A stretch of 64,000 bases of DNA from Aquila chrysaetos chrysaetos. Taxonomy: Eukaryota > Chordata > Aves > Accipitriformes > Accipitridae. The stretch is from the NCBI RefSeq assembly GCF_900496995.4, contig NC_044030.1, forward strand, positions 13,947,851 to 14,011,850, given 5' to 3'. Made by a program: the position numbers and the translations under genes. The notes below the pieces were generated by a model. It was not told where the DNA came from. It saw only the letters and a list, made by a program, of their open reading frames with translations, and ran no database searches. This document shows, piece by piece, positions 52,680-64,000 of the stretch; position 1 is the stretch's first letter, and each line of letters begins with the position of its first letter.

Positions 52680-52767
52680 CTCTTCTCTTCTCTTCTCTTC
52701 TCTTCTCTTCTCTTCTCTTCTCTTCTCTTCTCTTCTCTTCTCTTCTCTTCTCTTCTCTTCTCTTCTC
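52680..52767 (+). repeat. (TCTTC)n pentanucleotide microsatellite in LTR B copy 2
   Basis: About 17 nearly perfect copies of the pentamer, followed by degenerate CTCGTCTC / CTTGTTTC copies up to about 52870. It creates serine/leucine-rich and Arg-Glu-Glu-Lys frames that are artefacts. Confidence 0.95.
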
Positions 52768-52878
52768 GTCTCTTGTTTCATCTCTCTCATTTGTCATCTC
52801 TTTCTCATTTCTCATGTCTCGTTTCTTGTGTCCCTTGCTTGTTTCTCGTCTCTCCCTCTCCTTTCTCTCTCTTTTGCA

Positions 52879-52928
52879 CCCCCCCCCCCGCCCTGTTTCT
52901 CCCCCCCCCCCCCCCCCCCCCCCCCCCC
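52879..52928 (+). repeat. C-homopolymer pair (C11 and C28)
   Basis: An 11-C run at 52879-52889 and a 28-C run at 52901-52928 are separated by GCCCTGTTTCT. The minus strand is therefore extremely G-rich and could form a G-quadruplex. The exact lengths are also prone to sequencing error. Confidence 0.85.
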
Positions 52929-55900
52929 ATTTCTCTCTTTCTTTTTCCTTTTCCATAATTACTGCACCTCATCTCTTTGGACATAACATGTTGACTCAGT
53001 CTGGGACTGGGAGCAGGGATCTGCTCTGAACCTGGTGACTCAACGGGACGGCTCTCCTTATCGTCTTCCCTGAACTGATTACCAAATAAGCAAGGCCTGT
53101 AGTATATGTGTGGTGATGTATGGTTAGCACATTACACAGTTTGCCAATTTTTGTTGTGAGCATACCAGTTCTGGTGGTGAGCATGCCAATTCTTGTGAGC
53201 AAATAAAAATTGAGTTCTGTGAGTTAAAGGATCCCTGGTGTCATTTCTCGTTAATCCTGACCTGGGAATCAGCAAACCTGAGTCATCATACTGAGAAATT
53301 GGGACGTGACATCCTACAAGATTCGGGACCCTTTTTATTTCAAAGATGTCCTATGTAAAATCAGCCAGAGTGGGAAGGTCACTTTAATCCTTAATGAAAT
53401 GAGGATTTTTAGATGACTACTATGCCATGTGAGATAGAGTCATGAGAATACCATGTACAAATGAGTACTGGCAGCACTATGGTTGTTTCTTCTGTGAAGT
53501 TTTGACTGAAATTCTTCTGGATTAAAACTTACCATTGATGAAGAATATGCATTATATCTATCTACAAAGCTGTCAGCATAGTTTGTTCTTCCATACCAGT
53601 ATCTCCATTTTCTTTTTGACACAAACACATTTTAAACAAGAGTCACAGCTGCCAGTTCTGTTCAGAGTTAGGAAATTTAATGCCTGAAAAGCTGAACTGC
53701 AAGTCAATTAAGACAGTTGGTTGATATCTGTCTTGCTGTTTTCGTGAAAGGATATTATGCTGGTAAATTTTCATTGGTTCTGTTGATTGGTATATATTTA
53801 CTGTCCATAAAGAGGGTGGTTCCTTCTTTTTAAACACTGCTCTGTCTAACTTTCCTTAAACTGATTTTTATTGATACTTGACAAACATTGATATGTTTTC
53901 CTTTAAGAAATACTCAGTCTAGCTAATTTGTCTTATTTTCTGCATGGCAACTACATTCAAATACCGATGTGTAACTGCTGACTGTAAAGATCTCATGAAC
54001 GAGAATTTATAAGATGAAGTTAGCATCAGGCAGATGTTTAGAGAGTGAAACTTGGAGTTTGACCAATATTTTTACTGAATTATGCACTATTAACTGCACA
54101 GAAGAGGATTTTAGGTAGTTGCAAAGAGTGCTGCTATCTGCTTATCACTCAAATAAGCATACTGTTGGGACTCAGTGGCTAGCCCTTGTCACTGGAAGGG
54201 AAAAGAAACAGCCCAAACCTTCTGGCTTATGCACAAATATAAAGAGGAGAAAATAAGGTGCAAATGCTGTTTATTCCCATCTGCCTCCTCTGGGCCCGAA
54301 AGGATATGTTCTGGTTGAGCATTTCTCCCTCTTTTCTAATACATCCTGCAATATGGAGGAAAGAAAAGAGAATGAATCACTGACTTCACATAAGGTAGGA
54401 TGAAGGGGAAAAAGGCACAGAGGAGGTGGGAACGGCAATCTGAATGCAGATCTGAAATACCCCCAAACAGTTCCAAACAGCAATTTGGCTAATGGCTGTA
54501 ATTTGGAATAGCTGTGCATCCTTCAAAAATCACAGGGGAGGTGGGTGGAGTGTAGTTTAAGCGTATCAGTCTCTGATCCACTTCCCACTGCCTTGCTAGC
54601 ACGCATGTCCTCTGTATCCCTTTGCACAATCTGGCAGTGCTGGTGGGAGGACCTTCTGGTTGAGAGCTTCTGCCATATGGAGCAGCTTTCCCAAATCTGT
54701 CTGCTTCACTGAGTCACCATTTCAAGCGAGAGCTCAGTGTTCTTCCTCCCTTTTAATGACTCTCCCTGTATTATTAACTTTTTAACAATGCAAATGTTTT
54801 TTTTAGTTTTACTTACTACCTGACCAAATAAGCCTAGACAGCAAAGTTGTGCTCAGTTACATTTCAGGCATGCTCAAACTCTATCTGACGGAGTGGCTTT
54901 TAGCACTCACAACACTGTAGAAAGGCCTGATGATGACATTTAAGGAACAAGCCTGGCATGGCATGACAGCACGTATGCAACAGCATCTGATTGGTAAATA
55001 CTGCCTCTATCATCTCTCAGAAGGATGACCCAAAAGGAGCCTTGAAACTTTGCTAATGTCTTGAGGAAGAAAACTTATCTTTATTCTTGCCTTTATTTCC
55101 TGGAAAAACCCTCTACAATTTAAAAATATTGGGACTAATATAAACATGAAATGTGTTGTTTCTGAATAAAAAATAAACCTTATACAAATCCTTTAACACA
55201 AGTAATTAAAGCTTATATAATTGCTCTAGAAACTCAAAAAAAGCCCCAACATCTTGTGAGATTTACATTTTGAATTCATACCATCTCAAAACTGGGTAAG
55301 TGGGTTAAGGCTGGGGTTGCTATTTCAATAATGCACAGACCTAAACAGCAACAGGCAAAAAATAAGCAAGCTATATTTCAAACAAGACTTCTGTTGCTAA
55401 GGAGTTCCTTACACATTAGGCTTTTATCTGAATTTACTTGAGGAGTTTTAGGTATGTCCTTCTTTGCAGATAAGCAAATCTTTGCAGTTTTAGTTCATGA
55501 AAGTTTTAGACGGTGTCCTGCCATGCCATCTGGTGCTAGCTGGTTGTTCAGGCAGAGCATTAGCCATGTGTTCAGGAACTGGTTTTAGTCAGATATAAGT
55601 ATGTACTGCACTTGCTAGTCTGAGGCATGATCAATAAAATTGACTAAGCATCTGTAACAGAGACCCCAAAAGCCAATCTTGCATGCTACCACCTTAATTT
55701 GCCAAGGTGATACACTGCTTTTTGTTCTTATGTGTGATTCATAGCTTTTCCAGTGGAAGTGATAACTTTACTCCCTTGTCTCAAATTTTAAATTACACTT
55801 GCACGATATGAAGTGTGAGGTGTCTATGGCAGTCAGCTCCTGGAATAACAAAGACTTTAACAGAGACGATTTTAATTAAGATCACATTAGAGGTCAGCAC

Positions 55901-58900
55901 TTCACACTTCCATTTCATTGGCCTTTTCAACATTCCACTCCCCTGCTGGGTAGTATTGGTATGTAATTTATAAACTTTTCCTTCTATCATATTCTACTTG
56001 AAACATACTGCTAATATACCAACAGGAATACCTGTTCCCTGCCATAAATTCCAGAAGCGATACAAAAAAATCTCAAATATATTTGAGTAACTATGTTGTG
56101 TGACAAATTATCTGAAACACACACCTATATCTGCATGAAATTGTATGTGCCATTGAGGAAATGCTGAATACATCATTCTCAGCTCTGATTTAGACCCTAT
56201 TTCTCAAAACAGCTGCTATACTACTTGAAATATCTTTACCATTAACTTAGCAAGACACTGATGAATAAGTATTTCCAGATATATATTGACAGTTCTCATG
56301 TGACTTCAAAGTCTCTTTACACCACTGGTGAGACTGAAAAGTTTTAAGGCAAATGGAAGAAAATGAGTGTTAAGCAAGCAAGTAAATGAGCCCTTCAGGC
56401 TGATGAGAATAAAGAAATCTCAAAACAACTATGATATTGGACTTTGTTTTCTCCAGTTCGAGTCTAGCAAATTAAATTTTTAATGCAAAGAAGCCATTCA
56501 TTATTTGGCAATGATATCTAGAACAACTTTTGATTCTCATACAGCACAGGAAACCCAGAATCAAGCTGCATTAGCAATGACAACTTCAGCAAAATATAAG
56601 TAATGCTTGTGTAAGAACTAGGAATACTGTCAAGAAGAATTGAATACATTCCTTTTTCTGAAACTTTTTATTATCTTAATAAATATATGAAGCCCTAAAG
56701 CAAAATTCAGACACAAATATCCAGAATTTTATGAACTATGTATTACTGTATAGTTGTGGTGCAGTAGCACACTGAACATTCTTCATATGTAAAATAAAAA
56801 TTAAGATAGGAGCAAAAGCTGCTAACAGAATAGGTAATGAAAGAAGCATATTCATTGCAATTTGAAAAATGCAGAGTTTTAAAATGGTTCTGGATGTAGG
56901 CAGAGCAAGAAATGAAAGTGCAGAACTTTTAACATTTTCTTTCCCAAGTGCTTCCTCTCAGGCCTCCTTCCAGAGCACCTTGTAGGAGAGTCAAGGAACA
57001 AAGAGTCATTTTTCAGGAGACAGGATAGCGTCTTTGTACAATATTACAATACTAGCACTTTGGAGTAGTGTTTCTTAAACTCTAGTCATTGGTAAACTGA
57101 TGATATGTGGAGCCCATCATCATCCTACACACAGTAAAACTGAGTTGAGAATACAACCATGAAAGGCAGGAAAGGCTGAGGTTTAATCAGAAGATCATTA
57201 ATATCAATGACAAATTTTCAGCTGACTCTCTCCCTCATGTGGAACAGCGCACAGATCTTTAAGAAGCTGTGTAACAAGATACGGTGATGCTGAAAAAGTG
57301 TAAAAAGAAGTCATGTGCTTATGAGGACCAGCAAAAGTCAACAATCTTGAAACCTGTCCAGGGCAGGTCTGTTTGGTGTTCAGCTGTTTGAAAGCACGGG
57401 ATGCTTATAATTTATTCAATCTGGCATTAATATACATATGCTGAACGAAAACGATTCAGAAGGTATGTGTTATCTGATGAAGCCAGAGGAAGGAAAATCC
57501 CAGTCTGTTGTCATCTGTGGAAATAGATTTCTGTAACAAGGCTTGCCATCAGCTAAGGTCTATGTCATCTCTACCTTTTGTAAACAATGAAATTATGGGA
57601 GGATAACTTCTGTAGACTATTTCTGTTTTAAGAAAGGTACTTTGTGTGGGAAAGGGGTGGCCTCAGACTTCTCTAATAACATGTGAATGACTGTGTATCA
57701 TTACTGAACATGACACAGCAGCAAAGCCCTAAAACAGCACAGAGAATGCTGTCTGCTGAGAAAGGTTGGTTGTCTGAAATTCATCCACATAGGATCTTGA
57801 CAGGTCTTAACTAAGTCCTGTTCCAACCATATGGGATCAGCCCCTGTTTCTGCTTTTTGGTTTAAAAGCCTATGAGCTGGTTTTTTCTCTACTATGTAAT
57901 GCCATTCACTTTAAAGCTTTTGACTGAAGGGACCAACTCCCCTGCAATTGGATCCTAAACTCTCCAACACCAGGTTTGGGCCACATATCCTGTTTTTTCT
58001 TTACTATCTTGATGCCTTTGTCACAATTTTTGAGGAGCCTTTGCCAAAATGCTGCCTAATGCTGCTCTGTGCTGGTGGCTGCAGTGGCTGCTGGTGTCTG
58101 TGAAGGTGGTAAGCACAGGGTGCAGCTCCAGCACAGAGCAGCACCTTGAACTTGACACAGTGAGCCATGTTTTGTGCTTGGTGAACCATGCTAACCTTCT
58201 GATATGTTTGTTTTTTCCCAGTTTCTTCAGAATGCAGCCAGGACCCTGGCAAACTCCAGCTTACTCACATTTATCACTGGGACACTTCTGGTGTTGCTGC
58301 CACCAACAAACGAGACATAATATTGGGCTAGATGGATCCCTGCCTAACCTGGTATGGCTGCTTTTATCTGCTGCAATACAAAGTGACCTTGTGTACTGGG
58401 TATGTACTGGTTTAAATTTCACCTAGAGGTTGACCTGTGGCTTTATAGGAAAAACATTTTACATGTAAAGATTCCTCAAGTGTCATTTAAGTGTCTCACT
58501 TTCATAAGCATTATTGATTTGGTGGGAATTATTTAGTCCCAGAAGACAGAAAAATGTAGTCATGCATAATACCTATATGACAAAAGAAAACAACTATCTG
58601 CATTACATTTAAAATGGTTAACTTTAAATAACCAGAACCACAGGCATAAACAGCATTTTCCTGCTTTAATACTGATAAAATAATAAGCTTGATATGTGGA
58701 ATTCATGATTTGAAGTGATCTGCTTGTTTGTTTCTACAAACACTGATTATAGAAGTCATGCAATAATCAACAACCCTCTTTCTTCTCCTGCAAGTCTGTC
58801 CCAATACTTAAAGTGCACATGTGGTTTTTTTTCCTGCTTCATAGAATGAAGAAAAAAGTACAGGGAAGGGTTGTGGTGCAAAATACTTTGAGACGTAACA

Positions 58901-59984
58901 CTGAAGCAGAGAGGCACCGAAAGCCTTTCCTCAAAAACCTTGAGAGTTTATCAACCAGTGGCAGAAGCAATCCCAGTTTAATTTACCAAAGCCACTAGGT
59001 GTCCCTGCTAACCTACGGCAGCAGCCGCGCTCCCAAGTCTTGGTGGAAGATAGAAACACACTTCATAAACCTGTCCAAAGAAAATACGGCGCTGCCAAAT
59101 CAGGCAACTGTTCTTCGCAGCATCATCTGCCCAGCTGTGCATCACTTCATCGTACTGTCCATTACTTCTGCCTCACAGTCTTTTAGGGATGCGGTACCTG
59201 TAGGCAAGGTCAGTACTACTCAATTGCACTGTTTCCTGTTCATTAAATAAACCAGGTATGTCCTTGGCAAATGTTTTTTGAGACTGCAGGCTTTCTGAGA
59301 CCACACAGTTCTCAATCAAAAGTCAGGAAGTTTTCTGTGGTGTCCATCACACAGGGTGCATCAAAGTGAATAATGCAGCATTTGTTGAAAAGGGCACACA
59401 CGCTATTCTTTTAGTACTGGCTGTGTAGGACAAACATATTAAGGGACCATTTTTTGGTGTCTCCATTTTTTCCATTCTCTTCTTTTAAATCAAGTGTGTC
59501 AAATATGATTTGATTTAAAAGCTCATATTTGGGAAGGGACAGATTTTGCAGTATTTCAAATGCATATTTAGGGACCCTGTAAGCAGCTGTAAAAGATTGC
59601 AGCATTGTTACTTTTAAAGCGCTCATTTTCACATTCAAATAAATAAGATTTTTATTATTGGCATTACGGGGACCAGTGCTCACCCAATGTTGCACTCTTT
59701 CCCCATTCTAGGGGCCTCCCTATGCAACCACAGGCATTGAGTGATCTATCTTTCTTCTGGTACTGAAAGAAAAAAAAATGTTTACCTTTTGAATTTAAGG
59801 TTCTGAGTTTCATACAATAACAGATATCTCTCTCTAACTTGCATTTTATAAACCCAAATATTTTATTCACAAGTTGTATTTGGTCTATTTTTGCCCTAGG
59901 AAAGAACTATTTTTCCCTCTAGTGAAAAAAAACCTACAACCCAACACCAAAAGCCAACCCTTCCTCCAAAGAGCAACACCACCA

Positions 59985-59999
59985 CCCCCCCCCCCCCCC
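59985..59999. repeat. Poly(C) tract, 15 bp
   Basis: A pure C run after CACCACCA. It gives an artefactual Gly-rich frame on the minus strand. Confidence 0.9.
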
Positions 60000-62900
60000 T
60001 TCCTCCCAGACCTGTGGCTTTTTTACTGATGCCCAAAATGCCTGGGCGCAATGGTGCCTCACTGGAATTACAATCTGGCTATATCCTACTTCTGTGAACT
60101 GGGATTTCCACAAGCTGGAGTGCTTCCCTCTGTGATACATCACTATCTCTTCCTGAAAAGAGAGGGTTTGTTTCATAAGAATAATAAATTAAGTTACACT
60201 GTGATAGAAATAGTTGTGCCAGAAAGACGAAGCTACAGAAAAGCAATGCAATATAACACAATAGAACTGTAGATCCCACAAAAAAAAAAAAAAGAGATAG
60301 CAACTTCTGGAAGTTTTGCTGAAAGTTTTCTTCTCACAGGGCATTTGAAAATGTATGTATGTTATTTACAAAGCAAATTATGTTCTTGAGATTTTTGTTT
60401 TAAAAAATACTTCAATGGAAGGGGTTTTCTTTTTTTTCCACCCACTTTTATAAGGTCATTTAGTTTTAGAGCTTCAGGTCTTTGATTCTAGGCCTGAGAA
60501 GATATCTGTTCATTTTTTCTCATGAGTGATGATTCTTACTTATATACTGCACTTCATGAACTGGAAAAATCTCCCCATCTTCACTAGCAAAGTCCCATTT
60601 TTCACACTTAGTTTGCTGTGAAAATTCTGTAGAAATTCACCGTGAATTTTTCAAGATTCAGTGGCTTACTCCTTCTAAAACATTAGAGCCCTTTAAATCT
60701 GCAAGGCAGTACAGTTTAATGCCATGGCTATAAAAGCAAAAAACACAATAGATTTTTACTCACTACTCTCGGTTGCCCTCTTGGTGCTCTTTAATGCATG
60801 CACAATAGTGAAATGCAATGGATATAAGCTCTTAATGAATGCTATGAGGCTTTCAATAATGACTTTATGCAACAGATGGTGCTCAGGCAAAATAGGAATA
60901 CTGAAATATTTAAGAAATCACTATTATTTAAGAAAATTTTCAACCATTGTCAGACAAAAGAAAGGAACAATGGAGAGCACATTATTTCAGCCTCATCTTA
61001 ACCTTGATTTCTTTAAGTTACCAGAGCAAGGAAGCAGAGAGGATGCATTACCCACACAAAGGGCTTATCTTCTTTCTATAATTTAGAGAGGTGCTACTGA
61101 TCAACCCTGACCAAAGCAAACTTATGGTTGTCACTGCAACTTAAACTTAACAGTTACCTAAAGACTACTACCATTCCTCCATAAATGGACTTAAAAAGTC
61201 CACATGCTACAAATCTTCCTTCTTTCTTGCAAAGCTTTTCTTGCCATTAATTCCTTTTACTCTTTGGGATGGACCAGAAATTAACACTATGCAAAACTGT
61301 ATTGCCTACTTTGGTTGATGGTGGTTAACTTAGAGCCATGGCCAGTTGGATCGTTGTGCTCCTGATGGATATTTATAACACAGCATGCTGTTGTGACACT
61401 GTCCTTTGTTTAAATCACTACATCCAATGTATTATGATACAAACAACCTGGTGCAACCTCCTCTACCTTGGCCAAAACTGTCCTCTCAGTTCACTGTTGA
61501 CATTCACACATCACTAATCGAGACATTTAGGAAGAATATTTTAACTGCAATACTATCAAATGCAAGTAAAATTCAGGTCAGAACATTTAAGAACAATAAT
61601 ATAAGACAATAAAGAATAAGATGAAATCACAGCAGCTGGGTGGGCACAAGAGTTAGCACAAGGCCTCACAGGCTATCAGCGTACCATGCAGCCTGAAGTC
61701 AACACGCTAAAAAGGAGTCTCTCTGGGAATCAGTTTTAACATTGCAAAGAAAACTGTTAGCCTTGATGCAGAGGAATCGGTTTACAAACGTCAGGCTCAG
61801 AAGCATAGTTCTTAAAACATTTTTTTTCCTTTCCTTTTGCTCTCTTTTGTTTTGCAGCTCCAGTCAACATGCACACAGTAAGACATGACTGACAACCTCT
61901 CAGTGGTGCTGTGATTCAAAGATCAGGCACATTTCCATGGCCTTCACTGGAGCACAGCCAGGGAGGGACCAAGCTACAGGGAAGGACAGGTCATTGCCTG
62001 CAGGAGGCAATCCTCCTGCAAGAATGAAGATGTATCCTAAGAAGCAACAGGACGCAACAGGAGAACAAAACAGCAAAGGCAATAAAAAAGAGGGAGAGGG
62101 GGAATAAAATTAAAGCAAAACCATAGTAACACAGGAGAGGCTATGACCAAAAAATAGAGGAGCTGAGGGAAAAAGAAAGCTAGAGAAAAGAATGTCAGTT
62201 CTTCTAAAATGCAAAAAGATCAGAAGACAAGGAAAGAGATGAGAGATACTGCATTTTTTCTGGGTTTAACACTTAATTTATTACTCTGTTGGACGGACCA
62301 TTCCTATTCGATACAACTCAATAATAATCCATGCATAAAATAGGAGTTACCACCTTAGCTAAATTAAACAAAAAAAGGAAGAAAAAGATTGCTTAACAGT
62401 GGAGTGTTTATGGCAAAATCTATAATTCAAACAGAAGGAAAAATATGTTAATCCTTTTCATTAAACAAATCTTTGCAAGTTGGGAAAGAAGATGGAGTCT
62501 TACAGCAAGGCCACTGGCATGTGCAGAAAAAGTTTTAAGGCTCAGACTGGGATCCAGGAAATACAGGTGCATACCTGGCCTCTGTCATTGATGTTCCACT
62601 TGTGTCAGAGTCATTCTCAGCTCTTGGTCTTGGTTCATTCTCAGTTCTTCAACACTGCCCTTTTCTCACCGCTTTCCTCATTTGTGTAATTGATCTGTAA
62701 GCCCTTTGGGAACTGACAGCCTCTTGCCATGAGAGCATGAACTGCTGAGAGCCTTTTAGCTCTCATCTTAAGTGTTAGCTGCTGCCTCTTTGCAATCCTG
62801 TAACTCACACAAAAATTACTCTTGACTTTCTTTCTGCTCAGCATAGTGCCATGCACCTGGCGATGGATTGTAAACTGGTACCACAGTTCAGCATGTGTGC

Positions 62901-63582
62901 AGTACTATCTGCACTGGTATCACCAACTGCACATATGCAGATGGTATTGTGTTGCCAGCCTATGCCCTGTGTGCTGACCAGCTCCATCTAGGGTGTCCTC
63001 CCTGAATGGTGCTGGGGGTCCTGGGTCTTTCCCTCCCTCATGTGGTGGGGGCAGACCAGAGCTGCTGCAGGCAGCTGAGAGTTAAGGGAAGGGATGCCCG
63101 ACGGCAGAGGAGTGCGGAATAAGGATAGGATGCAGTTTGCTCTTGTGTTGCAAGCTTCCCAATGTCTGAGCTCCCATGCAAAGGGCCATGGCTACTGGTT
63201 AAGACTTGTTGACTTTAAGTAGGGGTTAGCTAAGGAATGGGGAAAGAAAAATCCCCTTCTCATCCTCAGCCCCTTTAGTTTCCAAGAAACCTTCCATTTC
63301 CTGTACTTACACAACAACAATTTCTTTAGTATTAGTACAGTAAAATGCAAGTTTGTTGCCATTTGCAAAACACAGCCTAAATCTTATGATTATTTCTGAA
63401 CTGGAAGCCTGTTGTTTTCTTCCACCAAAGCCAGTACTGCTCTTGCTTTTGCTGCAGGCAATGCTGTAAGGGCATTTTTATTAACATGAACCACATGCAC
63501 TCAGATGTTTCTTATCTTTGTGCCTTGCCTTTGATCCTTTGAAGGGGTGAAAGCTTCACTGCAGTTAGAAGCCATTCTTACC

Positions 63583-63607
63583 AAAAAAAAAAAAAAAAAA
63601 AAAAAAA
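63583..63607. repeat. Poly(A) tract, 25 bp
   Basis: A pure A run after TTCTTACC. No retrocopy body is recognised upstream. Confidence 0.9.
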
Positions 63608-64000
63608 GAGGAATGCAATATTTATTTTTTATTTCCATTGAAAATATTTCTCATTGTTTCTTCCCATGTTGTCAGCAGCATACCAGAGTCAGAATGGGAA
63701 GGGGTTCAAAGGAGTGAGAAACAAGACCATGGAAGGGACTTATCAACCTCAGACACCACAGTCAACCATATACAATATTTCCTCATCATCCAGTTTCTAT
63801 TAAAACCACTCTGGTTGATACACCGGACCCAGCTCCTAATACGTCTTTGCTGGGGACCACAAACTTGGTGGCTTCAGAGTCACACCAAGAAGCCTGCTTT
63901 TGTTGATAAGCAATTATCACTGGGATGAAAGGGCAGAAGATAAAGTCTTGGTCTATAAGACAGAAAGACAGTACCATTCACCTCAGTGTTATCAGTATTT

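Larger units (their letters stand above)
52237..53311 (+). mobile_element. Solo LTR (family B, copy 2)
   Basis: The 1075-bp element starts TGTGAGAGACTGAAG and ends TTGGGACGTGACA, matching copy 1 at 41550-42572 in the same orientation. Target duplications are GCCTA (52232-52236) and TCCTA (53312-53316), 4 of 5 matching. The TATA-like GATAAAAGG is at 52583-52591 and AATAAA at 53202-53207. It has a single copy of the segment duplicated in copy 1. Instead it carries a large TCTTC expansion and C homopolymers, plus a short imperfect repeat around GGTGAGCATGCCA at about 53146-53202. Each family B copy has its own flanking duplication, so they are separate insertions. Confidence 0.82.
53312..64000 (-). 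other. Probable LINGO2 intron, no gene seen
   Basis: About 10.7 kb without any exon, RNA gene or element that I can name. Simple tracts are C15 at 59985-59999, A14 at 60280-60293 and A25 at 63583-63607. The longest open frames (125 codons at 58049-58426; 120 codons at 60724-61086) show no domain signature. Assignment to the LINGO2 intron rests only on the splice acceptor at 30628 and the known large introns of this gene. Confidence 0.5.

Noticed and set aside
52556..53029. 157-codon frame rich in Ser, Leu and Pro and its Arg-Glu-Lys antisense
   Set aside because: Produced entirely by the TCTTC microsatellite and C homopolymers within LTR B copy 2.
30628..64000. Intronic microRNAs miR-873 and miR-876, known from mammalian LINGO2 introns
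   Set aside because: I looked for the miR-873 mature sequence by eye on both strands and did not see it. In human these loci lie far from the coding exon.
1..64000. CRISPR arrays, operons, phage or other prokaryotic defence systems
   Set aside because: Base composition, lack of dense coding, CR1, LTRs and a spliced vertebrate gene show a bird nuclear genome. No regularly spaced direct repeats were seen.

Overview
The window looks like avian nuclear DNA, most likely from a passerine bird, and it is mostly non-coding. Three things point there: a single-exon LINGO2 coding region with bird-like sequence, a CR1 LINE with the typical 8-bp CATAGAAT tail, and solo LTRs resembling endogenous-retrovirus families that I recall from songbird genomes. 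Human 9p, which carries LINGO2, is syntenic with the avian Z chromosome, so Z linkage is likely. That is inference and is not shown by the sequence.

The one convincing intact gene is LINGO2 on the minus strand (28771-30591, 606 codons). It encodes a neuronal type I membrane protein with leucine-rich repeats and an Ig domain. A 3' splice site with a branch-point-like motif and pyrimidine tract lies 36 nt upstream of the start codon. Everything to the right (30628-64000) is therefore probably intron within the 5' UTR of LINGO2. The sequence to the left (about 27.3-28.77 kb) is its probable 3' UTR, followed by intergenic DNA.

Left part (1-28.8 kb): AT-rich DNA with one 1146-bp solo LTR that has a perfect 5-bp target duplication (family A, 5407-6552), a decayed RING-finger fragment resembling the avian Topors-like family (15359-15790, minus), and a short solo LTR (family D, 25457-25741).

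Right part (30.6-64 kb, putative intron): a second family A LTR in the opposite orientation (35097-36171), a family C LTR (39998-40590), two family B LTRs in direct orientation (41550-42572 and 52237-53311), and a 5'-truncated CR1 (45541 to about 46742, minus) whose reverse-transcriptase reading frame is still recognisable. Microsatellites and homopolymer tracts are scattered throughout.

I found no CRISPR array, operon, tRNA, rRNA or new multi-gene system. The observations most worth checking are the retroelement structures (target duplications, an internal minisatellite, a 188-bp LTR-internal duplication, a pentanucleotide expansion), the RING pseudogene and an extra cysteine in LINGO2.
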